The position numbers were made by a program, and so were the translations under genes. From contig CBDHDM010000066.1 of assembly GCA_965261315.1 (NCBI GenBank), forward strand, positions 106,219 to 170,218: a DNA stretch of 64,000 nucleotides. Reading direction: 5' to 3'. The notes under the pieces were generated by a model. That model searched no databases, was not told where the DNA came from, and saw only the letters and a program-made list of their open reading frames with translations. Position 1 is the stretch's first letter. Each line of letters starts with the position of its first letter. This document shows, piece by piece, positions 37,480-46,533 of this stretch. The DNA comes from Endozoicomonas sp965261315 (lineage in GTDB: Bacteria; Pseudomonadota; Gammaproteobacteria; Pseudomonadales; Endozoicomonadaceae).

Positions 37480-37904
37480 TGGGCGGCTCCCAGATAGGTG
37501 TTCCAGTGGTCTTTGGCGTATTGTGCCAGCCCATCAATATCAAAAGGTTGAGGCAGCGGTTCCGGAATCCTCATGAGATAGACCCGGCCAATAGCAGCCC
37601 CATAGACCGGATTGAATGCCATGTATTCAGCAGGCTCCGGCAGGTCATGAGCGAGCATCACAAACCGCTCCTGATTCCGCTTGATGTAGACCACCACATC
37701 GTCATAGGTGGCGGGTTCCATCTGAAAGATCCCCAGAGCCGGACCTTTCACCTGTTTGATGTAGTGAAAATCACCGCTCTCATGGGCGGCGATCATGCAC
37801 AATAGCCGGATGGCACTTTCACTGTCCGGCAGTTCGTACCATTGCAGGGCCTGTTTTACGATGGCCCGGCAGACCTGCCCCATTTCAGAGACAGCGGAGG
37901 TCAT
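37437..37904 (-). CDS. Phage endolysin, lysozyme/transglycosylase-like
   Basis: 155 residues. LLCMIAAHESGDFHYIKQVK then GPALGIFQMEPATYDDVV shows the SLT/lysozyme-like fold, with catalytic Glu in AAHES and the substrate-binding GIFQMEP loop. It would cleave peptidoglycan at lysis. No signal peptide, so it depends on a holin that I do not see. Start ATG and the upstream gene stop touch (37904), indicating coupling. Confidence 0.72.
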   Translation of the reverse strand: MTSAVSEMGQVCRAIVKQALQWYELPDSESAIRLLCMIAAHESGDFHYIKQVKGPALGIFQMEPATYDDVVVYIKRNQERFVMLAHDLPEPAEYMAFNPVYGAAIGRVYLMRIPEPLPQPFDIDGLAQYAKDHWNTYLGAAQWEDYRDAWLKHYS

Positions 37905-38445
37905 CAGGCCACCCTCAGATCATCGGTGTCCGTTCTTGAGAGATAGGGCGTGTCATTGATCTTTACAAAGTCCGGGCTGGTCACCTCAAAGGGGAGGGTA
38001 GTGGCGTGTTTCTCACCGCCAGCGGAATCAATATCCAGCAGCCCGGCGATTTTCAGCAGGCAGCCAAAAAGCTCCACTTTCATGGATTCTTTGCCGGTGT
38101 CGGCATAGTTGTTCAGGTCCAACGTGATGTTGGCCGTGATGTCTTTGGGGCAGTTCAGCGGGCGCAGGGTGAAATAGATCTCCACGGCGTATTTAGTCGG
38201 CCAGCTGATGACAATATCACCGGCTTTCGGGGGCTCAATTTCCCCCGGAAAAGGAATGCCATTGATCTCCACCCCATGGGCCATTTCCCGCAGGGGCTTC
38301 ATAAAATAGGTGCTGTTAAAAGCGATGGATTGTGGGGTGCTGTTGAGTAGCCGGTTCCCGATGCGGGCAACGGCCAGGCCATCAGGCCAATATCCTGATG
38401 AATGCGGCTGGCATGGCGGGCATCAAAGCGGATTGAGAGACTCAT
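37904..38445 (-). pseudogene. Phage structural protein of unknown family, one frameshift
   Basis: The ATG at 38445 overlaps the stop of the L-like gene (ATGA) and starts MSLSIRFDARHASRIHQDIG. The frame shifts near 38375 and continues as ARIGNRLLNSTPQSIAFNST, YFMKPLREMAHGVEINGIPF and DITANITLDLNNYADTGKES to 37904. About 180 residues in total. Position after L, where P2 has X and then lysis genes, suggests a tail completion or tube-related protein, but no motif supports a specific call. Confidence 0.5.
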
Positions 38446-39179
38446 GGCAGAGCCCCCACGGCTTGGCTTTTATGGCGAGCCTGTCCATTGATCGGTGCTG
38501 GCTCGGCTTCTCCCGGATCTGCCGGATCGAGCCGGTCCAATTCTTCGGCGGTATCGATCATCGGCTGGTCTATCAGTCGCCATTTCTGGCCGTTCCAGTC
38601 AATGTTTCCGTTGAGTTCACCCGGCTCAATCAGTACCGGTTCCATAAACTCAATGGAAACATCCACATCCCACTGGGTGCCGGAGGCGTCCAGGGCTTCA
38701 ATATCGATATCAGGATCGGGGAGCCGGTCACTGTCCCGGTCCGGGTCATGGTCTTTTAACCAGGCGGCAATCCAGGCGGTGATCAGATGGGAGTCTCCGG
38801 TATAACGCTCAATAAATAGGGTGCAGCGGTGATGGAGCCTGCACAGCTCATAGTAATGACCCAGGTACATGCTGGTCGGAATCACGGTGCAGAGATCCAC
38901 CCTGGATTCCAGGTTCTCCCGGGGGATGAAATCCAGATCCATCAGATGGTCATAACCGGCGGCCAGATTCTCTTTTTTAAACTCCGAGAGCCGGAGGTTT
39001 ATATCCGTCATGGCCTGAATCAAATGCTCCCGGGTAGTGCCTACGGTCAGGTCATTGGGAACCCGAAAATTCACGGAAAACTCACGGAGATCCATTTCCG
39101 GCCAGAATGGCTGGTTAGGAATCAGACCCTCCGGCGGGAGGGGGTGTTTTCCGGAAAATGTGGTCATAACCGTTCCCAT
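38442..39179 (-). CDS. P2 gpL-like head completion/stabilisation protein
   Basis: 245 residues. MDLREFSVNFRVPNDLTVGT, EHLIQAMTDINLRLSEFKKE and LGHYYELCRLHHRCTLFIER correspond to the helical gpL pattern, where an N-terminal MTD-like AxxxVNxxL segment is followed by a YxxAxxxxxxxYR helix. P2 gpL is about 170 residues. The extra 75 at the C-terminus are acidic and then read VSIEFMEPVLIEPGELNG. It is located after gpM as in P2. The start may be MTTFSG, 4 codons in. Confidence 0.65.
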   Translation of the reverse strand: MGTVMTTFSGKHPLPPEGLIPNQPFWPEMDLREFSVNFRVPNDLTVGTTREHLIQAMTDINLRLSEFKKENLAAGYDHLMDLDFIPRENLESRVDLCTVIPTSMYLGHYYELCRLHHRCTLFIERYTGDSHLITAWIAAWLKDHDPDRDSDRLPDPDIDIEALDASGTQWDVDVSIEFMEPVLIEPGELNGNIDWNGQKWRLIDQPMIDTAEELDRLDPADPGEAEPAPINGQARHKSQAVGALP

Positions 39180-39287
39180 TGAATTAGAGCCGGGTCAGAA
39201 CCGGAGAAAACAGCCCATGCAAAAAACGGTTTTCTACGGCCTGCCCGGAGTGCCCGTGGGGCGGAGTTATCAACTGGGCGCTTAATG

Positions 39288-39979
39288 CTATCTGTCCAGT
39301 TTCTTTTTTAACTGTTTGATTTTGGTGGAACATTTGGTCCCGGCGGGATCAATCTCGGTAGCCCGGACATAGTGTTCCAGGGCGTGTTCCAGCTGATCAT
39401 TTTTCAGGTCAATATCCCCGGCGATTTTATGAAACTTGGCCACCACCTCCCTGGGAACCTTCCAGTTCTCTTCCAGCAGGGTGTCAAAAGTCATACTGAA
39501 ACCGGGCTCCACCGGTTCCCCTCTGGCCAGCTGGGCATTGGCCCAGTTGAGCACGTTGTCACAGACAAACGTGGGCAGGTTGACCTTTTTGAACCGTGGG
39601 GGCATGGGTTGCTTTTGAGCCAGTGCCGGATAGGCCAGCTCCAGAGCCGTGGGAATATCGCCCACATCCATCAGCATGATGATCACTTCCACCAGAACCG
39701 GGTTCCGGTAACTGTCACCGGATTCCAGATAGCTCTCCGCAATGGGGAGGTATTTGGGGATCAGCTCTTTTTCTCTCAGCTTGTCTTTATCACCGGGAGC
39801 CAGCCCTGAGAGCCGTTTCTGATCCTGTTCCAGAGCGTTGACCAGGAGCTGGAACTGCTCATAATCTTCCGCAGTCTGGCGGATGCCTCGGCCTCGTAAC
39901 TTTGGGCCAGTTGGTCATCTTTGGCGGCGGCCTTTTTGGCCTTCATGGTCTCCTTGAACTGGAGGGCTATGGAGGACAT
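39288..39979 (-). pseudogene. P2 gpM-like small terminase (endonuclease) subunit, one frameshift
   Basis: Start at 39979: MSSIALQFKETMKAKKAAAK, DDQLAQSYEAEASA. The frame slips near 39890 and continues EQFQLLVNALEQDQKRLSGL, REKELIPKYLPIAESYLESG, IIMLMDVGDIPTALELAYPA, to 39288, ending in a TPR-like helical tail. Inserting one base restores a 230-residue gpM, which with gpP cuts the phage genome. It starts two bases after the gpN stop. Confidence 0.75.
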
Positions 39980-39980
39980 A

Positions 39981-41032
39981 TCAGGCTTCAGCCTCGCTTT
40001 CAGCTTTGAGGGCGGCAGAATCTTTAAACACCAGATTCTCAGCATTGATTCCGGCGATCCCTTCGAGATTTTCAATCATGTAGGCATCGTTGGAGCTGAT
40101 AAAATCTTCAATCCGGTTCCGCTTGGGGTAGTCTGCCATCTGTCGGCGGGTCCTGCCCGCCTGAAAATAGAGGGAGAGATTTTCGGTATCGGTCACCAGA
40201 ACCCCTTTATCCGGGAAACCGGGAGCCGTGATGGAGGGCAGCCCGCCATAAGCCTTATCCAAAACGGAGACCTGCCGTTTTTCTGTAGGTCGCTGAGCGT
40301 AGGCAGCCAAGGCTTTTCCCATATCATGGGCGACCAGGTTCCGGCCAACAATAGCCACCTCGCTCCCTGTACGCTGAGCATCATCTATCAGGTTGTAAAT
40401 GTCATACACCAGGCAATCAAGATTCTTATAGTCACCGGCAGTCCCCAGAGTAATCTGGCCAGAACCGGGTTTGGATTCGGTTAAATAGTGCTCGGTCTTA
40501 TGGGTTTTCAGCAGATGAAGCCAGCCCATGTTGACATCTTCCAGGTTGGCATGGGTGGTCCGATCGGTTTCCTCGGCGATGGAATCCCCATGCCAGCCCA
40601 CCAGAATCCGGTCCAGCCCGATCCGACGGTAAACCTGTTGCATATACAGATCCATGAAATTGTCATACCGGGCCCAGGCATCCAGCAGGTCATAGCTGAA
40701 GGAAATATCATACTCCGTCAGCTTGCATTCGTACTCGATGCCATCCGGTGGTGCCATGGGGGTGTCTGGCGATCCTTGATGTTGATGTCGGTTCGCTTGG
40801 CCAGTGGGCTATAGATGCCCAGTTTCAGAGATTGTCCTTTGCGATCCGTGACCGGGAGCATGGTGATCCGCTGCAGAAACTCACTGGAGTCCTGAATGGC
40901 GGAATTGAGCCGGGTCTCCATGGGTTCAGTGACCGCAAAAGCGTTTCGGGTGGTTTGCACTCCGTAGGCTCGCTGCATGGCCTCCTGAAGTTTGTTGAAT
41001 TTCTGCCGGGTACTCTCTTTCATGACATCCAC
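39981..41032 (-). pseudogene. P2 gpN-like major capsid protein, one frameshift
   Basis: MKESTRQKFNKLQEAMQRAY (from the ATG at 41023), AVTEPMETRLNSAIQDSSEF, LQRITMLPVTDRKGQSLKLG match the P2 capsid N-terminus (TRxxFN....V.....SSxFLxxIN..PVxxxxG..lgig). The frame breaks near 40757; the second part resumes DGIEYECKLTEYDISFSYDL, LDAWARYDNFMDLYMQQVYR, IGLDRILVGWHGDSIAEETD, and ends at 39981. Total about 345 residues, the usual size. The start at 41032 (MDV) is the alternative. Confidence 0.85.
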
Positions 41033-41050
41033 TCCCGTGAGTCAAAATGA

Positions 41051-41938
41051 TCAAACAAAACGGGCCTCATCTCCGGCTCCGGTATTCGGTGGAACCTGTG
41101 TGCCCTGCTGCCCGGCGGTGGCCTGTTCCAGTTTTTCCCCAAAGGTTTTCAGCTGATCGGTGACGGTGGTCATAAAACTGCGGATGGCTTCCCCGTTATT
41201 TTCCTTTTCTTTGGGCTGATCTTCCTGCCCGTTGTTTTCATCACCCTCACCGCCTTTTTGCAGCAGGATGGCCAGATTTTCAGTGGCGGTCAGTTGCTTT
41301 TCATGCAGCTCTTTCAGTGCATTGAACTGTTCATCTGTCATTTCATCCGCCTCTCTGGCTGGTGTTTCAGAGCTTTTCAGTTCACTTCCAAGCTTCTGAA
41401 ACAGGGATTTAAAAAAGGATTCGGTGGGGTCTTTTGTTTCGGGTTTTTCAGTATTGGCGGTATCTTCCCGGCTGAAAATCTGTGAACTCAGTTCAATCGA
41501 GTCACTGATCATCAGGGTGGGGCTGTCGGTTTTGGAAAACTTCAGGGCAGTGGTGCCCAGACTGGCAGGCTCATCAGTGACCGCCAGAACCATCAGATAG
41601 GTTTTGCCGGTTCCGGCGAAATTGGTATCCAGCTCCATGGAGGTGTGCATCCGCTGGCCTTCAGCATTCATCTGGATCAGTCGGCGGTTGGGGTGGATCT
41701 TGGCCTGCAGGGCGGTCCGGCCTTTTTTGTCCAGAGCGGTCCGCACTTTGCAGACCTCCCCGAAATTGCCAAACATCCAGAGCATATGGTCCGAACTGAT
41801 GACAGCGGTGTACTCATCCGGATCGTAGGTTTCAGCGGCATCCATCAGCATCTGTTCACTGATGTTCCGTCCGTCCACAGTGGGCCCGGCGGTGCCAATG
41901 GTGATCCAGTCGGTGGTCAGTTGCATGGGTGCGGGCAT
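41051..41938 (-). CDS. P2 gpO-like capsid scaffolding protein/protease
   Basis: 295 residues. Residues 1-140 (DWITIGTAGPTVDGRNISEQ, YTAVISSDHMLWMFGNFGEV, GQRMHTSMELDTNFAGTGKT) form the gpO N-terminal serine protease-like domain, with a plausible catalytic His in SSDHM and Ser in HTSMEL. The C-terminal half is charged and coiled (EQFNALKELHEKQLTATENL and a Glu/Asn-rich linker), acting as scaffold. Divergent from terminase gene P, as in P2. Intact frame. Confidence 0.82.
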   Translation of the reverse strand: MPAPMQLTTDWITIGTAGPTVDGRNISEQMLMDAAETYDPDEYTAVISSDHMLWMFGNFGEVCKVRTALDKKGRTALQAKIHPNRRLIQMNAEGQRMHTSMELDTNFAGTGKTYLMVLAVTDEPASLGTTALKFSKTDSPTLMISDSIELSSQIFSREDTANTEKPETKDPTESFFKSLFQKLGSELKSSETPAREADEMTDEQFNALKELHEKQLTATENLAILLQKGGEGDENNGQEDQPKEKENNGEAIRSFMTTVTDQLKTFGEKLEQATAGQQGTQVPPNTGAGDEARFV

Positions 41939-42099
41939 AGGGAAACCCCATGGAAAAAAGTGGAATAGCCCCTGTTTTAGTTCAAAGCGGGCAGGGTTTC
42001 GGCGGGTTTCGTTCCGGAACCGCTGTGAAACGGGGTTTCAGGAATAATCAGGAACGATATTCCGGGGAGTGGGGTGGGTGACTATTACGCTCTCCATTT

Positions 42100-44026
42100 A
42101 TGGCAAACGACAAAACCACCATTGAGCAGGCCAGAGCCCTCTATATTCAGCGGCGCAATGTGACCGATATTGCCCGGGCGCTGGAGATCACCCGGGCTAC
42201 AGTGTACCGATGGATTGACCAGTTCGGCTGGGACCGGCTCCGCACTGAGGGCAGCCCCAGAGAGGTGACGGAGCAGCGGCTCACCGCCTTGGTGGCGAAA
42301 GGGAGCAAAACAGCGGAGGAACGGGAGGAGATCGAGCTGCTCACCGGCATTCTGGAGCGGCTGGAGAAACTGGAAAAGCAGGAACAGAACCGGCAGGTTG
42401 CCGCGGTTGCAAAAGATGCCGAGAGTGAAACCCCGAAACGGCCCCGCAGAACCTCAAAGAAAGCCAAAAACAATTTCACCGGCCTGGATGAGAATCTGCT
42501 CATGGAGCAGTTCCGGGAAAGCCAATATGAGTATCAGTTTGATCTCTACGGTTACCGGAAAAACCGGGTGCGAAACCTGCTGAAATCCCGCCAGATCGGG
42601 TTCACCCGTTATTTCTCGGCGGAGGCGTTAGTGGATGCCCTGCAGACCGGAGAGAACCAGATTTTTATCTCCGCCTCCAGAGCCTAGGCGGAGGTGTTCC
42701 GGGATTACATCAAAGGATTTGCTTTAGATTGGTTTGATAAAGAGCTGAAAGGCAAAGACAAAATTGAGCTGATGACCGATAACGGGCTGGCCTGCCTCTA
42801 CTTTCTAAGCACCAATTCCATGACGGCCCAGAGCTACAACGGGAATTTCTATTTTGATGAGTATTTCTGGACCCGGGATTTTGAAAAACTGAACAAGGTG
42901 GCCGCAGCCATGGCCAGCCAGAAACGGTTCCGGAAAACCTATTTCTCCACCCCGTCCGCCATGAGCCACCCGGCTTATGAGTTATGGAGTGGCGAGCGTT
43001 ACAAAGAGCGTTTCAGAAAACGGAACCAGGAGGTTCCACAGTTCCCCACGGAGCAGCAGCTCAGAAACGGGGAAATCTGTCCGGATGGGGCATTCCGTAA
43101 AATCATTACCCTCCATGATGCCATGGCAAAGGGCTGTGATCTGTTCGATCTGGAGGAGCTCGAGCTGGAATATCCCGATGAGGAGTTTGACCAGCTGTTC
43201 CGCTGCCAGTTTATTGATGACAGTAACAGCCTGTTTCAGCTGGCCAGCCTTCAGCCTTGTCTGGCTGACATTGGAGACTGGCGGGATTTCAATCCGGACC
43301 ACGGCAGACCGTACCTGAACAAACCGGTCTGGATCCGCGACACCAATGTACTCTGCACAGGCCTTGACGGGCATTTCACGAGCCAACATCAACAGAGCCT
43401 GTTCAAATAAAAGTGTGAACTTGCTGCCTTCTCTGGCCCAGGGTACATGAATACGACGTATACCGTGTTCTTCACAGTTGGTCGGTTATGACCCCTCCAG
43501 AACCCGGGATGGAGCCTGCATTGTGGTGGTTGCACCGCCGAAACGGCTCGGCGGACAGTTCCGGGTATTGGAAAGAATCCGGATGCACGGCCAGAGCTGG
43601 TTCTATCAGGCGGAGATGATCCGCTCACTCACCGAAAAATACACGGTGGACTATATCGGGATTGACCTCACCGGCCCCGGTTCGGGTGTCTTTGAGCAGG
43701 TTCAGCAGTTCTATCCGAGAGCCACCCCGATCCATTACACACTGGAATCCAAAACCCGGCTGGTCCTGAAAGCCCAGGAGGTGATCGGTCAGGGTCGGAT
43801 ACTCTGGGACAGTGCCTGGAGTGATATTGCGGCGGGATTTATGCAAATCCACCGTACCACCACAAACAGCGGGCAGATCACCTATGTGGCGGACCGATCC
43901 ATCAGAACAGGTCATGCAGACAGTGCCTGGGCCATTATGCACACGCTGATCAATGAGGGGTTGAATTACCGCAATCTGAGACCGTCCCGCTATGTTTTCG
44001 GGGATAACCATGAGCAAGCGGCGTAA
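42100..44026 (+). pseudogene. P2 gpP-like large terminase subunit, broken by an amber codon and a 147-bp insertion
   Basis: MANDKTTIEQARALYIQRRN and an HTH-like TDIARALEITRATVYRWIDQ begin the N-terminal domain. RNLLKSRQIGFTRYFSAEAL is the Walker A-like site, then NQIFISASRA is followed by TAG at 42685-42687 where relatives have Gln. The same frame continues AEVFRDYIKGFALDWFDKEL, Walker B-like YNGNFYFDEYFWT and on to NKPVWI. There a foreign 147-bp piece intervenes (43334-43480), after which GYDPSRTRDGACIVVVAPPK, DYIGIDLTGPGSGVFEQVQQ (nuclease Asp) and HADSAWAIMHTLINEGLNYR complete it. Intact it would be about 590 residues. Confidence 0.85.
43334..43480 (-). mobile_element. ISL3-family transposase fragment inside the terminase gene
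   Basis: The minus strand reads NCEEHGIRRIHVPWAREGSK then FTLLFEQALLMLAREMPVKA and CAEYIGVADP, the N-terminal part of an ISL3 transposase (family pattern CxxHG...VPWARxGSxFTLLFE...M.LAREMPV). Only about 49 codons are present, with no IS ends. It separates terminase residues PVWI and GYDPS. Confidence 0.8.
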
Positions 44027-45056
44027 AAAACAGCAGTCAGTCACCCATCAGGATTTTTCCTTTGGCGATCCGGAGCCGGTGCTGACCCATCTGCTGGATT
44101 ATCTCGGGGTCTTTATGAGCCCTTTTGCCGGTTATTATGAGCCCCCCATCTCATTGATCGGGCTCTCCCGGATGCGCCATGCCAATGCACAGCATGGGCG
44201 ATGCCTGACCTTTAAACGGAACATCATCAGCCGTTTTTTCCAGCCCAATGAGATCATCGGAATGAATGATTTCCGGGCGGCCTGTTATGAACATCAGGTG
44301 TTTGGAATGAGTTATTTCCAGTTGTTGCGGAACCGGTTGGGCGGGTTGCAACGGTTGCAACATCTCCCCACCCTGAACATGAGACGGAAAGCGGATGCCG
44401 ACAACGGCCAGAGCCAGTTCTGCTGGTTGGGGCCGGACCAGCTCACCCCATTGGATTTTCAGCCGGGGGAGGTGGTGCAAACGGTGGAATATGACACGCT
44501 CCAGCAGATTTATGGAATCCCTGACTGGTTGTGCGCCATGCAGGCGCTGCTATTGAATGAGGATGCCACCCTGTTCCGGCGTCGTTATTATCATAATGGC
44601 TGCCATATCGGCTATATCCTCTATACCACGGACCCGAACCTGGACCCGAAAACTGAGGCCATGCTGATCAACAAAATGAAAGAGGGCAAGGTGGCGGGGA
44701 ACTTCCGCTCCCTGTTTATCAATATTCCCGGTGGTAAGGAAAAGGCGGTGCAGGTGATCCCCGTAGGCGACATCAGCCAGCGGGATGAGTTCCAGCGGAT
44801 CAAAAACATTTCAGCGGATGATGTGATTGTGGGCCATGGAATGCAGCCAGCATTAGCAGGCATCCGGCCAGAGGGGAATCAGGGTTTTGGGGATATTGAA
44901 AAGATCTTAAAGGTCTATCTGGAAACCGATGTGAAATCCATGGTTCTGCCCTTTCTGGAACTGAACCGGCAATTAGGGGCGGAGGTGTTTCAGTTTGATT
45001 TTAACTTGCCGTTTTTCGAGTCGGCGCTGATTGGTGAGACTCCGGCAGCGGCTTGA
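44010..45056 (+). CDS. P2 gpQ-like phage portal protein (PBSX family)
   Basis: 348 residues from the ATG at 44010 (MSKRRKKQQSVTHQDFSFGD). The gene overlaps the terminase end by 17 bp. AGYYEPPISLIGLSRMRHAN, HGRCLTFKRNIISRFFQPNE and FRRRYYHNGCHIGYILYTTD, then GGKEKAVQVIPVGDISQRDE and HGMQPALAGIRPEGNQGFGD, are classic portal segments of this family. It forms the dodecameric DNA entry channel. The frame is intact, in contrast to its neighbours. A poly-C tract follows the stop. Confidence 0.9.
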   Translation: MSKRRKKQQSVTHQDFSFGDPEPVLTHLLDYLGVFMSPFAGYYEPPISLIGLSRMRHANAQHGRCLTFKRNIISRFFQPNEIIGMNDFRAACYEHQVFGMSYFQLLRNRLGGLQRLQHLPTLNMRRKADADNGQSQFCWLGPDQLTPLDFQPGEVVQTVEYDTLQQIYGIPDWLCAMQALLLNEDATLFRRRYYHNGCHIGYILYTTDPNLDPKTEAMLINKMKEGKVAGNFRSLFINIPGGKEKAVQVIPVGDISQRDEFQRIKNISADDVIVGHGMQPALAGIRPEGNQGFGDIEKILKVYLETDVKSMVLPFLELNRQLGAEVFQFDFNLPFFESALIGETPAAA

Positions 45057-45063
45057 ATCTTCT

Positions 45064-45082
45064 CCCCCCCCCCCCCCCCCCC
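45064..45082 (+). repeat. 19-nt poly-C tract
   Basis: Nineteen consecutive C, 7 bp after the portal stop and before a GGTTCCCAC palindrome. It lies outside any reading frame I support. Confidence 0.9.
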
Positions 45083-45098
45083 GTTCTCTGAATTGGGT

Positions 45099-45127
45099 CT
45101 GGTTCCCACGGTTTTGGTGGGAACCAG
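45099..45127. repeat. GGTTCCCAC palindromic repeat (REP-like), possible terminator
   Basis: CTGGTTCCCAC and GTGGGAACCAG form an 11-bp perfect stem around an 7-nt loop. It is between convergent portal and toxin-antitoxin genes. The same arms occur at 46404-46430, and a half at 46502-46512. Confidence 0.7.
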
Positions 45128-45129
45128 GA

Positions 45130-45588
45130 TTAACACTCAATATCCACCTCAATCCACTGATCAAAATCAGCATACTCCGGGTTTATCCGGTAATCCTGCT
45201 GATTGGCCATGATGATGGCATCCCTATCAAGATCTCCGCTTAATGCCATTTCTTCCATCATTAACAGGCCCACCTCTCTGGCCATGGGAACGATCTCCTC
45301 AAAAGTATCCGCAGCGGAAACCGTGGTGTACTGGTCGTTACAAAGTGCCGGAATAATAATGCTGTAGGCGGTGTCACTGTCTTCTGGTGTTTCTATACCG
45401 ACTTTGAATAGCAAGATGGATGCTCCAACTACTTCGTTCTGGTCCCCCGGGAACTCCGTGGAAACCTTCAGGTTACTTTGTTTGTTATGGACAATTGCGC
45501 CTGTATCCTTCCCTTTAGAGAACTCTAACGCCTCTTTTAACCCCTTTTGAACATCTTGATACGTCTTTCCCATCAATAACTTCGCCAT
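45130..45588 (-). CDS. Unknown protein translationally coupled to ccdB
   Basis: 152 residues from the ATG whose A is shared with the last base of the ccdB stop (TGATG at 45588). MAKLLMGKTYQDVQKGLKEA, KVSTEFPGDQNEVVGASILL, YSIIIPALCNDQYTTVSAAD and the acidic C-terminus (YADFDQWIEVDIEC). No family is recognised. The length and the helix-strand mix are not those of CcdA or CcdB. Its TGATG overlap makes it the third gene of the ccd operon, so it may be a cargo or a modulator of the module. Codon use is like its neighbours. Confidence 0.6.
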   Translation of the reverse strand: MAKLLMGKTYQDVQKGLKEALEFSKGKDTGAIVHNKQSNLKVSTEFPGDQNEVVGASILLFKVGIETPEDSDTAYSIIIPALCNDQYTTVSAADTFEEIVPMAREVGLLMMEEMALSGDLDRDAIIMANQQDYRINPEYADFDQWIEVDIEC

Positions 45589-45905
45589 CAAAATCCATTA
45601 ATCAATAAATCAATACTTTTTAGAATGTCATAGCGGAAAAGATCCAGTGATATTACCGATTTTTTCAGTTGGCTTGCCGGATAACTGGCCATCTGATGGG
45701 TAAGTAGAATACATTTATCTCCAGCTATTTCGATCTGCAGGCACATTTTCGGGTCAGGAAGGATGCTGATATTTTTTGCAGGAGTGATTGGAATCACCAG
45801 ACGAGTGCCAATATCGGAAAACAGTTCATTCTGGACATCCAAAAGATAGGGGATGCTGTTTCGGGATTGTTTTGAACTGTTTTCGTAAACGGTGAACTGT
45901 TGCAT
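45588..45905 (-). CDS. ccdB: CcdB-family gyrase-targeting toxin
   Basis: 105 residues: MQQFTVYENSSKQSRNSIPY, LLDVQNELFSDIGTRLVIPI, LLTHQMASYPASQLKKSVIS. It aligns well along its length with F-plasmid CcdB (MQFKVY..., VDVQSDIIDTPGRRMVIPL, TTDMASVPVSVIGE). CcdB traps DNA gyrase on DNA. The conserved C-terminal Trp-Gly-Ile that contacts GyrA is replaced by LLINGF, so activity is uncertain. Start overlaps the CcdA stop. Confidence 0.85.
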   Translation of the reverse strand: MQQFTVYENSSKQSRNSIPYLLDVQNELFSDIGTRLVIPITPAKNISILPDPKMCLQIEIAGDKCILLTHQMASYPASQLKKSVISLDLFRYDILKSIDLLINGF

Positions 45906-46153
45906 CAGAAGGTCCTGAACTCATCAGAAAACAGGCCATGCTCCTCAGTGAACTGGTTCAGGGCATCCATCGCTTTTTTATTTTCTTTGCGCCATTGTTC
46001 GGTTTTTCTCTTTTTTACTTCCGCCATCAAGGCCTCTTCCAGGGTAGCGGAAAGGTTGATGCCCATGGCTTTGGCGGAATCCAGCAGGTCGGAGCGGGCT
46101 CTGAGATTAACCGGGCGTTTTTCGGGCTTGATTTGTGATTCCATGCTGTTCAT
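45905..46153 (-). CDS. ccdA: CcdA-family antitoxin
   Basis: 82 residues with KRPVNLRARSDLLDSAKAMG and INLSATLEEALMAEVKKRKT, the ribbon-helix-helix DNA-binding part. The disordered toxin-binding tail ENKKAMDALNQFTEEHGLFS then DEFRTF ends as CcdA does (FSDEFRxF). It neutralises CcdB and represses the operon. The start may be the third-codon MESQ ATG. The AT-rich region 46154-46230 upstream would hold the operator. Confidence 0.87.
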   Translation of the reverse strand: MNSMESQIKPEKRPVNLRARSDLLDSAKAMGINLSATLEEALMAEVKKRKTEQWRKENKKAMDALNQFTEEHGLFSDEFRTF

Positions 46154-46229
46154 CCTCTATAATGTGTAATGCGTATATATTAGGTGCATAACTTGTAATT
46201 ATCAATTATAAGCATGGGGAGCCGTTTTA

Positions 46230-46397
46230 ATGAAGCAGGAGAAAAGCCATGAAGAGGATTATGGAGATTTTTTGAAACAGAAGGTGGATGATGCCAGAGA
46301 GTCAATAGAATCCGGAGAGGGAAAACTCAATGCCCGGGTTGAGGCTGAATTTGCCCGGATCAGGTCGTTTACTCAAAAGGAATCTGGCAAAAAATAA
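46230..46397 (+). CDS. Orphan small antitoxin-like protein (55 residues)
   Basis: ATG at 46230 after GGGGAG: MKQEKSHEEDYGDFLKQKVD, DARESIESGEGKLNARVEAE, FARIRSFTQKESGKK. The layout (acidic N-terminus, F-L-K-x-K-V-x-x-A-x-x-S-I-x-x-G) resembles the small PaaA2/stability-determinant antitoxins that pair with ParE-type toxins. No toxin follows in the same direction. It may be what is left after loss of its toxin. Confidence 0.5.
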   Translation: MKQEKSHEEDYGDFLKQKVDDARESIESGEGKLNARVEAEFARIRSFTQKESGKK

Positions 46398-46403
46398 AAG
46401 CTA

Positions 46404-46430
46404 TGGTTCCCACGGGGACCGTGGGAACCA
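46404..46430. repeat. GGTTCCCACGG palindromic repeat (REP-like)
   Basis: TGGTTCCCACGG, GGA, CCGTGGGAACCA: a 12-bp perfect stem with a 3-nt loop just after the orphan antitoxin stop, followed by AGATTAAA. A half copy CAGTGGGAACCAGATTAAA occurs again at about 46500-46518, so the unit is a dispersed repeat. Confidence 0.75.
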
Positions 46431-46533
46431 GATTAAATTCTTGTCTAAGTACTGGGCAATATGGCCAACGGTTCAGGAGCGATCTTTGTTCACACGGCCT
46501 CAGTGGGAACCAGATTAAAGTAACCAGACGCCC

